NCBI RefSeq assembly: GCF_013396335.1
Contig: NZ_JABWSY010000023.1
Coordinates: 7,509-71,508, forward strand
From: Bacillus sp. EB106-08-02-XG196
GTDB taxonomy: Bacteria > Bacillota > Bacilli > Bacillales > Cytobacillaceae
Direction: 5' to 3'
DNA length: 64,000 bases
The notes under the pieces are model-generated. The model was not told where the DNA came from. It did no database searches and saw only the letters and a program-made list of their open reading frames with translations. This document shows positions 32,933-41,604 of this stretch, one piece after another. The position numbers and the translations under genes are program-made. Numbering within the stretch: the first letter of the stretch is position 1; each line of letters begins with the position of its first letter.

Positions 32933-34120
32933 TTATTCAGTGATAGTTGTGATTGAACCTGAACCTACAGTACGTCCGCCTTCACGGATAGAGAACTTTG
33001 TACCTTCTTCGATTGCTACTGGAGCAATAAGTTCAACGATCATTTCGATGTGATCGCCAGGCATAACCATTTCTACGCCTTCTGGAAGATTACAAATACC
33101 AGTAATATCAGAAGTACGGAAATAGAATTGTGGACGGTAGTTAGTGAAGAATGGAGTGTGACGTCCACCTTCTTCTTTTGATAAAACGTAAACTTGTGCT
33201 TTAAACTTTGAGTGTGGAGTGATTGATTTTGGCTTAGCCAAAACTTGTCCACGCTCGATTTCTTCACGTGCTACACCACGAAGAAGTGCACCGATGTTGT
33301 CTCCAGCTTCAGCAAAGTCAAGAAGCTTACGGAACATTTCTACACCAGTTACAGTTGTAGATTTTGGCTCTTCAGTGAAACCTACGATTTCAACAACGTC
33401 ACCAACTTTAACTACTCCACGCTCTACACGTCCAGTAGCAACTGTTCCACGACCAGTGATTGAGAATACATCCTCAACTGGCATCATGAAAGGCTTATCA
33501 GTGTCACGAGTTGGTGTTGGGATCCACTCATCAACAGCACTCATTAATTCATAGATTTTTTCTTCCCATGCAGCTTCGCCTTCTAATGCTTTAAGAGCAG
33601 AACCTTTGATAACAGGAGTGTCATCACCTGGGAAGTCGTATTCTGATAATAGATCACGAATTTCCATTTCTACTAATTCAAGAAGTTCTTCGTCATCAAC
33701 CATATCACACTTGTTCATGAATACAACAAGGTAAGGTACGCCTACCTGACGAGAAAGAAGAATGTGCTCACGAGTTTGTGGCATTGGACCGTCAGTTGCA
33801 GACACAACTAGGATACCGCCGTCCATTTGAGCAGCACCAGTGATCATGTTTTTAACATAGTCAGCGTGTCCTGGGCAGTCAACGTGTGCATAGTGACGAG
33901 CATCAGTTTCATACTCAACGTGTGCAGTTGAGATAGTGATTCCACGCTCTTTTTCTTCTGGAGCACCATCAATTTGATCATATGCACGTGCTTCTGCTTT
34001 ACCAGTTTTAGCAAGAACAGAAGTGATTGCAGCAGTTAAAGTTGTTTTACCGTGGTCAACGTGACCAATTGTACCAATATTTACGTGTGGCTTTGAACGG
34101 TCGAATTTAGCTTTACCCAT
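32933..34120 (-). CDS. tuf: Elongation factor Tu
   Basis: A 395-residue GTPase that delivers aminoacyl-tRNA to the ribosome. P-loop GHVDHGKT at 19-26, switch II DCPGHADY, NKCD and SALKA guanine motifs, and the C-terminal GGRTVGSGSITTI. It follows fusA; the 127-bp gap contains a strong hairpin. Confidence 0.99.
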   Translation of the reverse strand: MGKAKFDRSKPHVNIGTIGHVDHGKTTLTAAITSVLAKTGKAEARAYDQIDGAPEEKERGITISTAHVEYETDARHYAHVDCPGHADYVKNMITGAAQMDGGILVVSATDGPMPQTREHILLSRQVGVPYLVVFMNKCDMVDDEELLELVEMEIRDLLSEYDFPGDDTPVIKGSALKALEGEAAWEEKIYELMSAVDEWIPTPTRDTDKPFMMPVEDVFSITGRGTVATGRVERGVVKVGDVVEIVGFTEEPKSTTVTGVEMFRKLLDFAEAGDNIGALLRGVAREEIERGQVLAKPKSITPHSKFKAQVYVLSKEEGGRHTPFFTNYRPQFYFRTSDITGICNLPEGVEMVMPGDHIEMIVELIAPVAIEEGTKFSIREGGRTVGSGSITTITE

Positions 34121-34161
34121 TAGGAAAATCCTCCTTTAATTTAAAAAAGTTAAGTATATTT

Positions 34162-34204
34162 ATGGAAACTGTAACCCAGGGTTGTCCCGATTTTACAGTT
34201 TCCA
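34162..34204 (-). other. Strong hairpin in the fusA-tuf gap
   Basis: TGGAAACTGTAA and TTACAGTTTCCA are a perfect 12-bp inverted repeat around an 19-base loop that itself can pair (GGG/CCC). No T tract follows directly, so it is more likely an RNA processing or stability element, or a tuf leader, than a terminator. Confidence 0.6.
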
Positions 34205-34247
34205 TTCTTACATAAGTAGTTATACTTTATTAAAAGGTGAAAATCAA

Positions 34248-36329
34248 TTATTCACCTTTATTTTTTTTGATAATTTCCTCAGAAACAGACTTTGGTACTT
34301 CTTCATAGTGATCAAAGTGCATAGAGAATACTCCACGGCCTTGTGTACTTGAACGAAGTGCAGTTGCATAACCAAACATTTCTGATAGTGGAACCTGTGC
34401 ACGCACAACTTGTGCATTACCACGAGCTTCCATTCCTTCTACACGGCCACGGCGCGCAGTGATTTGACCCATAATATCTCCAAGATACTCTTCAGGGATT
34501 ACAACTTCAACCCTCATCATAGGTTCTAGGATAACAGGTTTACACTTAGAAGCCGCGTTTTTAAGTGCCATAGATGCAGCAATCTTAAATGCCATCTCGG
34601 AAGAATCGACATCATGGTAAGAACCATCAAACAATCTAGCTTTAATATCAACTAATGGATATCCAGCAAGAACGCCGCGATTCAAGGAATCTTCAAGACC
34701 AGCTTGAACTGCAGGGATGTATTCACGAGGAACAACACCACCAACGATACCGTTCACAAATTCAAACCCTTTACCTTCATCGTTTGGAGAGAATTCAATC
34801 CAAACGTGTCCGTATTGTCCACGACCACCTGATTGACGTGCAAACTTACCTTCTACCTGTGCTGAATCACGGAAGGTCTCACGGTAGGCAACTTGTGGAG
34901 CTCCTACGTTAGCTTCTACCTTGAATTCACGACGCATACGATCTACTAAGATATCAAGATGAAGTTCTCCCATACCGGCAATGATAACCTGTCCAGTTTC
35001 CTGATCAGTATGTGCACGGAAGGTTGGATCTTCTTCTTGTAGCTTTTGCAGTGCAGTTGTCATTTTATCTTGGTCAGCTTTTGATTTTGGTTCAACTGAA
35101 AGTTGAATTACTGGTTCAGGGAAGTTCATTGACTCAAGAATTACTAGATTCTTATCATCACAAAGTGTATCACCAGTAGTTGTATCTTTCAAACCTACAG
35201 CTGCAGCAATGTCACCAGCGAAAACCTTTGAGATTTCTTGACGGCTGTTTGCATGCATTTGCAGGATACGTCCAACACGTTCACGCTTTCCTTTAGTAGA
35301 GTTCTGAACATAAGATCCAGATTCTAAAGTACCAGAGTAAACACGGAAGAACGTTAATTTACCAACATAAGGATCAGTCATAACTTTAAATGCAAGAGCT
35401 GAAAACGGCTCTTCGTCACTTGAATGACGTTCAAGGATTTCTTCATCATCATCCGGTGCATGGCCCTTGATTGCAGGTACATCTAATGGAGATGGAAGGT
35501 AATCAATAACAGCATCTAACATTAACTGAACACCTTTGTTTTTGAAAGCTGATCCACAAATAACAGGGTAGAATTCTACATTAACAGTACCTTTACGAAT
35601 AGCCGCTTTTAGCTCTTCTTTAGTGATTTCTTCACCGCCAAGGTATTTTTCTGTCAACTCTTCATCTAGTTCTGCTACTGCTTCAACAAGCTTTTCACGC
35701 CACTCTTCAGCAAGTGCGCGGTGTTCTTCAGGAATCTCACGTACTTCAATATCCGTACCTAAGTCATTACTGTAGAATACTGCGTTCATTTCCACAAGGT
35801 CAATGATTGCTGAGAACTCATCTTCAGCACCGATCGGTAACTGAATTGGGTGAGCGTTCGCTTGCAAACGGTCATGTATTGTTCTTACTGAATACAAGAA
35901 GTCTGCACCGATTTTGTCCATTTTGTTTACGAATACTACACGAGGTACTCCGTAAGTTGTTGCTTGACGCCAAACTGTTTCAGTTTGAGGTTCAACACCA
36001 GACTGTGCATCAAGTACAGCTACCGCACCATCAAGTACTCTTAGTGAACGCTCAACTTCAACAGTGAAGTCTACGTGTCCCGGAGTGTCGATGATGTTTA
36101 CGCGGTGGCCTTTCCATGATGCAGTTGTTGCTGCGGAAGTAATAGTGATTCCGCGTTCTTGTTCTTGCTCCATCCAGTCCATCTGAGAAGCACCTTCATG
36201 TGTTTCACCGATTTTATGAATCTTACCAGTGTAATAAAGGACACGCTCAGTGGTCGTCGTTTTACCGGCATCGATGTGTGCCATGATACCGATATTACGA
36301 GTGTTTGTTAAGGAGAACTCTCTTGCCAT
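34248..36329 (-). CDS. fusA: Elongation factor G
   Basis: A 693-residue translocase. P-loop AHIDAGKT at 17-24, DTPGHVDF, NKMDKIGADF, and domain IV GGRGQYGHVWIEF. All five domains are present. It lies between rpsG and tuf in the str operon. Confidence 0.99.
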   Translation of the reverse strand: MAREFSLTNTRNIGIMAHIDAGKTTTTERVLYYTGKIHKIGETHEGASQMDWMEQEQERGITITSAATTASWKGHRVNIIDTPGHVDFTVEVERSLRVLDGAVAVLDAQSGVEPQTETVWRQATTYGVPRVVFVNKMDKIGADFLYSVRTIHDRLQANAHPIQLPIGAEDEFSAIIDLVEMNAVFYSNDLGTDIEVREIPEEHRALAEEWREKLVEAVAELDEELTEKYLGGEEITKEELKAAIRKGTVNVEFYPVICGSAFKNKGVQLMLDAVIDYLPSPLDVPAIKGHAPDDDEEILERHSSDEEPFSALAFKVMTDPYVGKLTFFRVYSGTLESGSYVQNSTKGKRERVGRILQMHANSRQEISKVFAGDIAAAVGLKDTTTGDTLCDDKNLVILESMNFPEPVIQLSVEPKSKADQDKMTTALQKLQEEDPTFRAHTDQETGQVIIAGMGELHLDILVDRMRREFKVEANVGAPQVAYRETFRDSAQVEGKFARQSGGRGQYGHVWIEFSPNDEGKGFEFVNGIVGGVVPREYIPAVQAGLEDSLNRGVLAGYPLVDIKARLFDGSYHDVDSSEMAFKIAASMALKNAASKCKPVILEPMMRVEVVIPEEYLGDIMGQITARRGRVEGMEARGNAQVVRAQVPLSEMFGYATALRSSTQGRGVFSMHFDHYEEVPKSVSEEIIKKNKGE

Positions 36330-36376
36330 GGGTCTTTCTCCTTTCTAATGTGAAAGTTTTTATAATAAAGGTAATT

Positions 36377-36847
36377 CTACCAGCGATAGTGAGCAAATGC
36401 TTTGTTTGCTTCTGCCATTTTGTGTGTATCTTCACGCTTTTTAACAGATGCTCCAGCGTTGTTTGCTGCATCCATGATTTCGTTAGCTAAACGCTCTTCC
36501 ATGGTCTTTTCTCCACGAAGACGCGCGTAGTTTACTAACCAGCGAAGACCAAGAGTTGTACGACGGTCAGGACGCACCTCAACTGGTACTTGGTAGTTTG
36601 CTCCACCTACACGGCGAGCTCTTACCTCTAGTACTGGCATGATATTCTTCATAGCTGCTTCGAAAATTTCCATTGGTTCTTTACCAGAACGTTCACGGAT
36701 TGTTTCGAATGCAGAGTAAAGAATTTCTTGTGATTTACCTCTTTTACCGTCAACCATCATTTTGTTGATTAAACGAGTAACTAATTTTGAATTGTAAAGT
36801 GGATCTGGTAACACGTCTCTTTTTGCTACAGGACCTTTACGTGGCAT
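36377..36847 (-). CDS. rpsG: Ribosomal protein uS7
   Basis: A 156-residue head protein. MPRKGPVAKRDVLPDPLYNS and the end EDTHKMAEANKAFAHYRW are diagnostic; full length. Confidence 0.98.
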   Translation of the reverse strand: MPRKGPVAKRDVLPDPLYNSKLVTRLINKMMVDGKRGKSQEILYSAFETIRERSGKEPMEIFEAAMKNIMPVLEVRARRVGGANYQVPVEVRPDRRTTLGLRWLVNYARLRGEKTMEERLANEIMDAANNAGASVKKREDTHKMAEANKAFAHYRW

Positions 36848-36889
36848 TTAATTTCCTCCTTTCAAACAGGCTTTCTATTTATACTGTTA

Positions 36890-37312
36890 TTACTTCTTAG
36901 CTGCTTTTGGTCTCTTAGTACCATATTTAGAACGTCCTTGCATACGGTTGTTAACACCAGCCGTATCAAGAGCACCACGTACGATGTGATAACGTACCCC
37001 TGGTAAATCCTTTACACGTCCTCCACGAATAAGAACAACACTGTGCTCTTGAAGGTTGTGACCAATACCAGGAATGTATGCTGTCACCTCAATACCGTTT
37101 GTCAAACGTACACGAGCATATTTACGTAACGCTGAGTTCGGTTTCTTTGGAGTCATTGTACCAACACGAGTACATACTCCTCGTTTTTGTGGTGAAGATA
37201 CATTAGTTTGTGATTTTTTGAAGCTGTTGTAACCTTTGTTAAGCGCAGGAGACTTCGACTTTTCAGTAATTGCTTGACGAGGTTTGCGCACTAATTGGTT
37301 AATAGTTGGCAT
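36890..37312 (-). CDS. rpsL: Ribosomal protein uS12
   Basis: 140 residues from MPTINQLVRKPRQ, whose ATG follows GGGAGGAAAAGTAAC; an upstream extension (MCGLTNNEG) spans the ribosome site and is rejected. The streptomycin loops TPKKPNSALRKYARV and GGRVKDLPGVRYH keep the wild-type lysines. Confidence 0.98.
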   Translation of the reverse strand: MPTINQLVRKPRQAITEKSKSPALNKGYNSFKKSQTNVSSPQKRGVCTRVGTMTPKKPNSALRKYARVRLTNGIEVTAYIPGIGHNLQEHSVVLIRGGRVKDLPGVRYHIVRGALDTAGVNNRMQGRSKYGTKRPKAAKK

Positions 37313-37415
37313 GTTACTTTTCCTCCCTTCATTATTTGTAAGCCCACACATCCAGGTGGTTCATTTTTGTGCAAAAACAAAGTTTTTGCAGATCATCTAT
37401 CTACAAAAACAGTTT

Positions 37416-37664
37416 TTAACGGATAATCGCTACAGTGGAAGCACCCACTTCTATTCCACATGCTTTCCCGAGTTTTACCATCGAGTCAACATAGATAATT
37501 GGGATGTTCACTTCCTGAGCTAGTTTCACTACCGCAGCTGTTACTTTCGCTTCAGCGTCACTTGCAATGATCAGCTCACAAGAGGACCCATCCTTCAGTG
37601 CTTTTACTGTTTGTTTTGTTCCTATAACAATCTTTGTTGCCTGGTATACTTTTTCATAAGACAT
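37416..37664 (-). CDS. rplGB: L7Ae-family K-turn-binding protein (YbxF)
   Basis: An 82-residue L7Ae/L30e-fold protein that binds kink-turn RNA. Signatures are GTKQTVKALKDGSSCELII and IPIIYVDSMVKLGKACGIE. It lies between rpoC and rpsL as in B. subtilis (ybxF). Its cellular target is unsettled. Confidence 0.93.
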   Translation of the reverse strand: MSYEKVYQATKIVIGTKQTVKALKDGSSCELIIASDAEAKVTAAVVKLAQEVNIPIIYVDSMVKLGKACGIEVGASTVAIIR

Positions 37665-37800
37665 TTAACATATCCTCCAAAGTATCAGGTGAATAGGAGC
37701 ACCTTTGATATATTACCATCTTCTAAAATAGATGTCAACAATTGTTGCGAATTTTTATTTCTGAATGGACATCTGGATATTCTTTAAAACGCGGTACAAC

Positions 37801-37920
37801 GAAAAGCGGAAGCGCCTTGCACAGGGGCGACAGGCATAAGACAAGCCGACGGGAAGGTTGATTTTTACCTTCCCGACGGATTGGTTTATGACCCCGAGCC
37901 CCTAGGCGCTGCAGCTAGAC
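37801..37920. repeat. Dispersed long palindrome, copy 1
   Basis: The outer arms AAGCGCC and GGCGCT, the middle CATAAGAC and GGTTTATG, and the inner CCGACGGGAAGGT and ACCTTCCCGACGG fold into one long, interrupted hairpin of about 115 bp with a T-rich loop. It lies between rpoC and rplGB. A related element in opposite orientation is at 48747-48853. Confidence 0.8.
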
Positions 37921-37935
37921 ATCAATCTAAGTTAA

Positions 37936-40900
37936 TTAATCAATTGTTACTGTTTCTTCAGAAGTCGTGTCCCTTAATACAGGCTCTGCTTTGCGATAGC
38001 GCTGCATTCCTGTTCCTGCTGGAACTAGCTTACCGATGATAACATTTTCTTTTAAGCCAAGTAATTCATCGCGCTTGCCTTTAATCGCTGCATCAGTAAG
38101 AACTCTTGTTGTTTCTTGGAAGGATGCGGCAGACAAGAATGAATCTGTTTCGAGTGATGCTTTCGTAATACCGAGCAATACTGGACGGCCGGTAGCAGGT
38201 AATTTTCCAGCTAACAACGCTTTTTCGTTTGCATCTGTGAACTGGTGGATATCTAATAGTGTACCAGGAAGTACATCTGTTTCACCCGCATCACTTACGC
38301 GAACCTTACGCATCATTTGACGAACCATTACTTCGACGTGCTTATCGCCAATTTCAACACCCTGCATACGGTAAACCTTTTGAACTTCACGTAACAGATA
38401 TTCTTGAACAGCATTAACGTCTTTTACCCTGATCAATTCTTTAGGGTCAATAGAACCTTCTGTTAATTCTTGTCCACGGATAATTGGATCATTAACTGCT
38501 ACTTTCAGGCGCGCTGTATACGGAGCATTATAAGTACGTGATTCAATTTCACCTTGAACAATAATTTCATGCTGGCGGTCACGACCTTCATTAATACCAA
38601 CAACCACACCATCAATTTCAGAAATAACCGCAACCCCTTTTGGATTACGTGCTTCAAATATTTCTTGAATACGTGGTAAACCTTGAGTGATATCGTCTCC
38701 TGCAACACCGCCTGTATGGAATGTACGCATTGTTAACTGTGTACCAGGTTCACCAATTGACTGGGCAGCAATAATTCCAACTGCTTCCCCAACTTCAACT
38801 TCTTGACCTGTTGCCAAGTTACGGCCATAACACTTCTTACATACACCATGACGGGTATTACATGTAAAGGCGGAGCGGATTTTAACTTCTTCAATTCCAG
38901 CCCCAACGATTGTTTCAGCAAGATCCTCAGTGATAAGTCCATTTTCAGGAACTAGCACTTCTTTTGTTTCAGGATGTCTAATTGGGTTACGAGCATGTCG
39001 GCCAATTAAGCGTTCATCCAATCCTTCGATAACCTCTGTACCGTCTTTCAATGAACGGATTAATAAACCACGGTCCGTTCCACAATCATCTTCACGGACA
39101 ATAACATCTTGTGCTACGTCAACGAGACGTCTTGTTAAATAGCCAGAGTCAGCCGTTTTCAAGGCAGTATCAGCAAGACCTTTTCGAGCACCGTGTGTAG
39201 AAATAAAGTACTCTAAAACCGTTAGACCCTCACGGAAACTTGACTTGATTGGCAATTCAATGATACGTCCGGCCGGGTTGGCCATCAATCCACGCATACC
39301 AGCAAGCTGAGTAAAGTTAGATGCGTTACCACGCGCTCCGGAATCACTCATCATGAAAATTGGGTTCGTTTTATTCAAGGATTTCATAAGTTTCCCTTGG
39401 ATGGTATCCTTCGCAGCACTCCATATAGCAATAACGCGATCATAACGTTCGTCTTCAGTTATTAAACCGCGACGGAACTGTTTTAATACGTTATCTACTT
39501 TACTTTGAGCCTCGTGAAGAATTTCTTGCTTTTCAGGTAATACGACGATATCAGAAACACCGACGGTAATACCTGCTTTTGTCGAGTATTTAAATCCTAA
39601 GTCCTTCATACGGTCCAGCATTTTAGACGTTTCAGTAATTTTGAATCGCTTAAATACTTCGGCAATGATATTACCAAGGATTTTCTTCTTGAACGGATCC
39701 ACTATCGGCATTTCTTTAATTCTAGCTCTAACATCTTCACCCTTTTCAACAAAGTAAATTGCTGGAGTTTCAACTTCTAGGTTTTGTCTTGTAGGTTCAT
39801 TGATATACGGGAATGACTTAGGAAGAATTTCATTAAAAATAAGTTTACCAACCGTTGTAATCAGTAATTTATTATTTTGTTCTTCTGTCAAAGTTTCATT
39901 TCCTAATGAACCAGCATGGACAGCAACACGAGTGTGCAGATGAACATAGCCGTTTTGATAAGCAACTAACGCTTCATTTGTATCTTTAAAAATCATACCC
40001 TCGCCGACAACGTCTTCTCTTTCAAGAGTTAGGTAGTAGTTACCTAGTACCATATCCTGAGAAGGTGTAACAACCGGCTTACCATCTTTAGGGTTTAAAA
40101 TGTTTTGGGCAGCAAGCATTAAAAGTCTAGCTTCTGCCTGGGCTTCAGAGGAAAGTGGAACGTGCACAGCCATTTGGTCACCATCGAAGTCCGCGTTGTA
40201 TGCTGTACATACTAGTGGATGAAGGCGAATCGCTCTTCCTTCAACAAGTGTCGGTTCAAATGCCTGAATACCAAGTCTATGAAGTGTTGGGGCACGGTTT
40301 AATAAAACTGGGTGCTCACGAATAACATCTTCAAGCACATCCCACACTTCAGGAGACACTCTTTCAATCTTACGTTTTGCAGATTTAATATTATGGGCTA
40401 ACCCTTTTTCAACTAGTTCCTTCATAACAAATGGCTTAAATAACTCTAGAGCCATTTCTTTCGGAAGACCACATTGGTACATTTTTAGGTTTGGACCCAC
40501 AACAATAACGGAACGACCAGAATAGTCAACACGTTTACCAAGTAAGTTTTGACGGAAACGGCCTTGCTTCCCTTTTAACATATGTGAAAGTGACTTTAAT
40601 GGACGGTTACCTGGACCTGTTACCGGACGGCCGCGACGACCATTATCAATTAAAGCATCAACTGCTTCTTGAAGCATCCGCTTCTCGTTTTGAACGATAA
40701 TGCTTGGTGCACCAAGATCCAACAAACGCTTTAAACGATTATTCCGATTGATTACTCGACGGTATAAATCGTTCAAATCAGATGTAGCAAACCTTCCTCC
40801 ATCTAACTGTACCATTGGACGAAGTTCTGGTGGAATAACAGGAAGAACATCAAGAATCATCCATGATGGTTCATTTCCAGAGTTTCGGAATGCTTCCAAC

Positions 40901-41535
40901 ACTTCAAGACGTTTAATCGCACGCGTACGACGCTGACCTTGAGCTGATTTTAATTCTTCTTTTAATGCGTCTACCTCTTTATTCAAATCGATATCAGATA
41001 GAAGCTTTTTAATTGCCTCAGCACCCATAGCAGCTTGGAATTTATTTCCGTACTTTTCACGGTATGCACGATATTCTTTTTCTGATAAAAGTTGTTTCTT
41101 ATCAAGAGCTGTATCTCCTGATTCCGTTACAACATAAGAGGCAAAGTAGATAATTTCTTCTAATGCCCTTGGAGACATATCTAAAACTAGTCCCATTCGG
41201 CTAGGAATTCCTTTAAAGTACCAAATATGAGAGACAGGAGCTGCAAGCTCAATATGACCCATACGTTCACGACGAACCTTTGCTCTTGTTACTTCAACAC
41301 CACATCGGTCACACACTACACCTTTGTAACGAACACGTTTATATTTTCCACAGTGACATTCCCAGTCCTTTGTAGGACCAAAAATCCTCTCACAGAATAA
41401 ACCATCCTTTTCAGGCTTCAATGTACGATAGTTAATGGTTTCTGGCTTTTTTACTTCTCCAAAAGACCATGAACGGATTTTATCTGGTGACGCCAGACCG
41501 ATCTTCATATACTCAAAATTATTAACATCCAGCAA
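37936..41535 (-). CDS. rpoC: RNA polymerase beta' subunit
   Basis: 1199 residues. Zinc site Cys60, Cys62, Cys75 and Cys78 in WECHCGKYKRVRYKGVVCDRC. The catalytic Mg loop NADFDGDQMAVH is near residue 450. The second zinc site is in TRHGVCKKCYG, with the trigger helices around GTQLTMRTFHTGG. Full length and very close to the B. subtilis protein. It follows rpoB after a 69-bp gap with a strong hairpin. Confidence 0.99.
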   Translation of the reverse strand: MLDVNNFEYMKIGLASPDKIRSWSFGEVKKPETINYRTLKPEKDGLFCERIFGPTKDWECHCGKYKRVRYKGVVCDRCGVEVTRAKVRRERMGHIELAAPVSHIWYFKGIPSRMGLVLDMSPRALEEIIYFASYVVTESGDTALDKKQLLSEKEYRAYREKYGNKFQAAMGAEAIKKLLSDIDLNKEVDALKEELKSAQGQRRTRAIKRLEVLEAFRNSGNEPSWMILDVLPVIPPELRPMVQLDGGRFATSDLNDLYRRVINRNNRLKRLLDLGAPSIIVQNEKRMLQEAVDALIDNGRRGRPVTGPGNRPLKSLSHMLKGKQGRFRQNLLGKRVDYSGRSVIVVGPNLKMYQCGLPKEMALELFKPFVMKELVEKGLAHNIKSAKRKIERVSPEVWDVLEDVIREHPVLLNRAPTLHRLGIQAFEPTLVEGRAIRLHPLVCTAYNADFDGDQMAVHVPLSSEAQAEARLLMLAAQNILNPKDGKPVVTPSQDMVLGNYYLTLEREDVVGEGMIFKDTNEALVAYQNGYVHLHTRVAVHAGSLGNETLTEEQNNKLLITTVGKLIFNEILPKSFPYINEPTRQNLEVETPAIYFVEKGEDVRARIKEMPIVDPFKKKILGNIIAEVFKRFKITETSKMLDRMKDLGFKYSTKAGITVGVSDIVVLPEKQEILHEAQSKVDNVLKQFRRGLITEDERYDRVIAIWSAAKDTIQGKLMKSLNKTNPIFMMSDSGARGNASNFTQLAGMRGLMANPAGRIIELPIKSSFREGLTVLEYFISTHGARKGLADTALKTADSGYLTRRLVDVAQDVIVREDDCGTDRGLLIRSLKDGTEVIEGLDERLIGRHARNPIRHPETKEVLVPENGLITEDLAETIVGAGIEEVKIRSAFTCNTRHGVCKKCYGRNLATGQEVEVGEAVGIIAAQSIGEPGTQLTMRTFHTGGVAGDDITQGLPRIQEIFEARNPKGVAVISEIDGVVVGINEGRDRQHEIIVQGEIESRTYNAPYTARLKVAVNDPIIRGQELTEGSIDPKELIRVKDVNAVQEYLLREVQKVYRMQGVEIGDKHVEVMVRQMMRKVRVSDAGETDVLPGTLLDIHQFTDANEKALLAGKLPATGRPVLLGITKASLETDSFLSAASFQETTRVLTDAAIKGKRDELLGLKENVIIGKLVPAGTGMQRYRKAEPVLRDTTSEETVTID

Positions 41536-41569
41536 GGGGCCTACCTCCCTTTCTATCTAGACAATCATC

Positions 41570-41598
41570 AGCTGAAGTGCTTCATGAGCACTTCAGCT
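41570..41598 (-). other. Perfect hairpin between rpoB and rpoC
   Basis: AGCTGAAGTGCT and AGCACTTCAGCT form a perfect 12-bp stem with a 5-base loop, seven bases after the rpoB stop. There is no T tract, so a processing or stability role is more likely than termination. Confidence 0.7.
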
Positions 41599-41604
41599 AA
41601 AAAT

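Noticed and set aside
36890..37312. Streptomycin-resistance change in S12
   Set aside because: The key lysines in TPKKPNSA and GGRVKDLPG are unchanged.
38733..38942. Minus-strand ORF within rpoC in another frame
   Set aside because: No ribosome site and lies fully inside rpoC.
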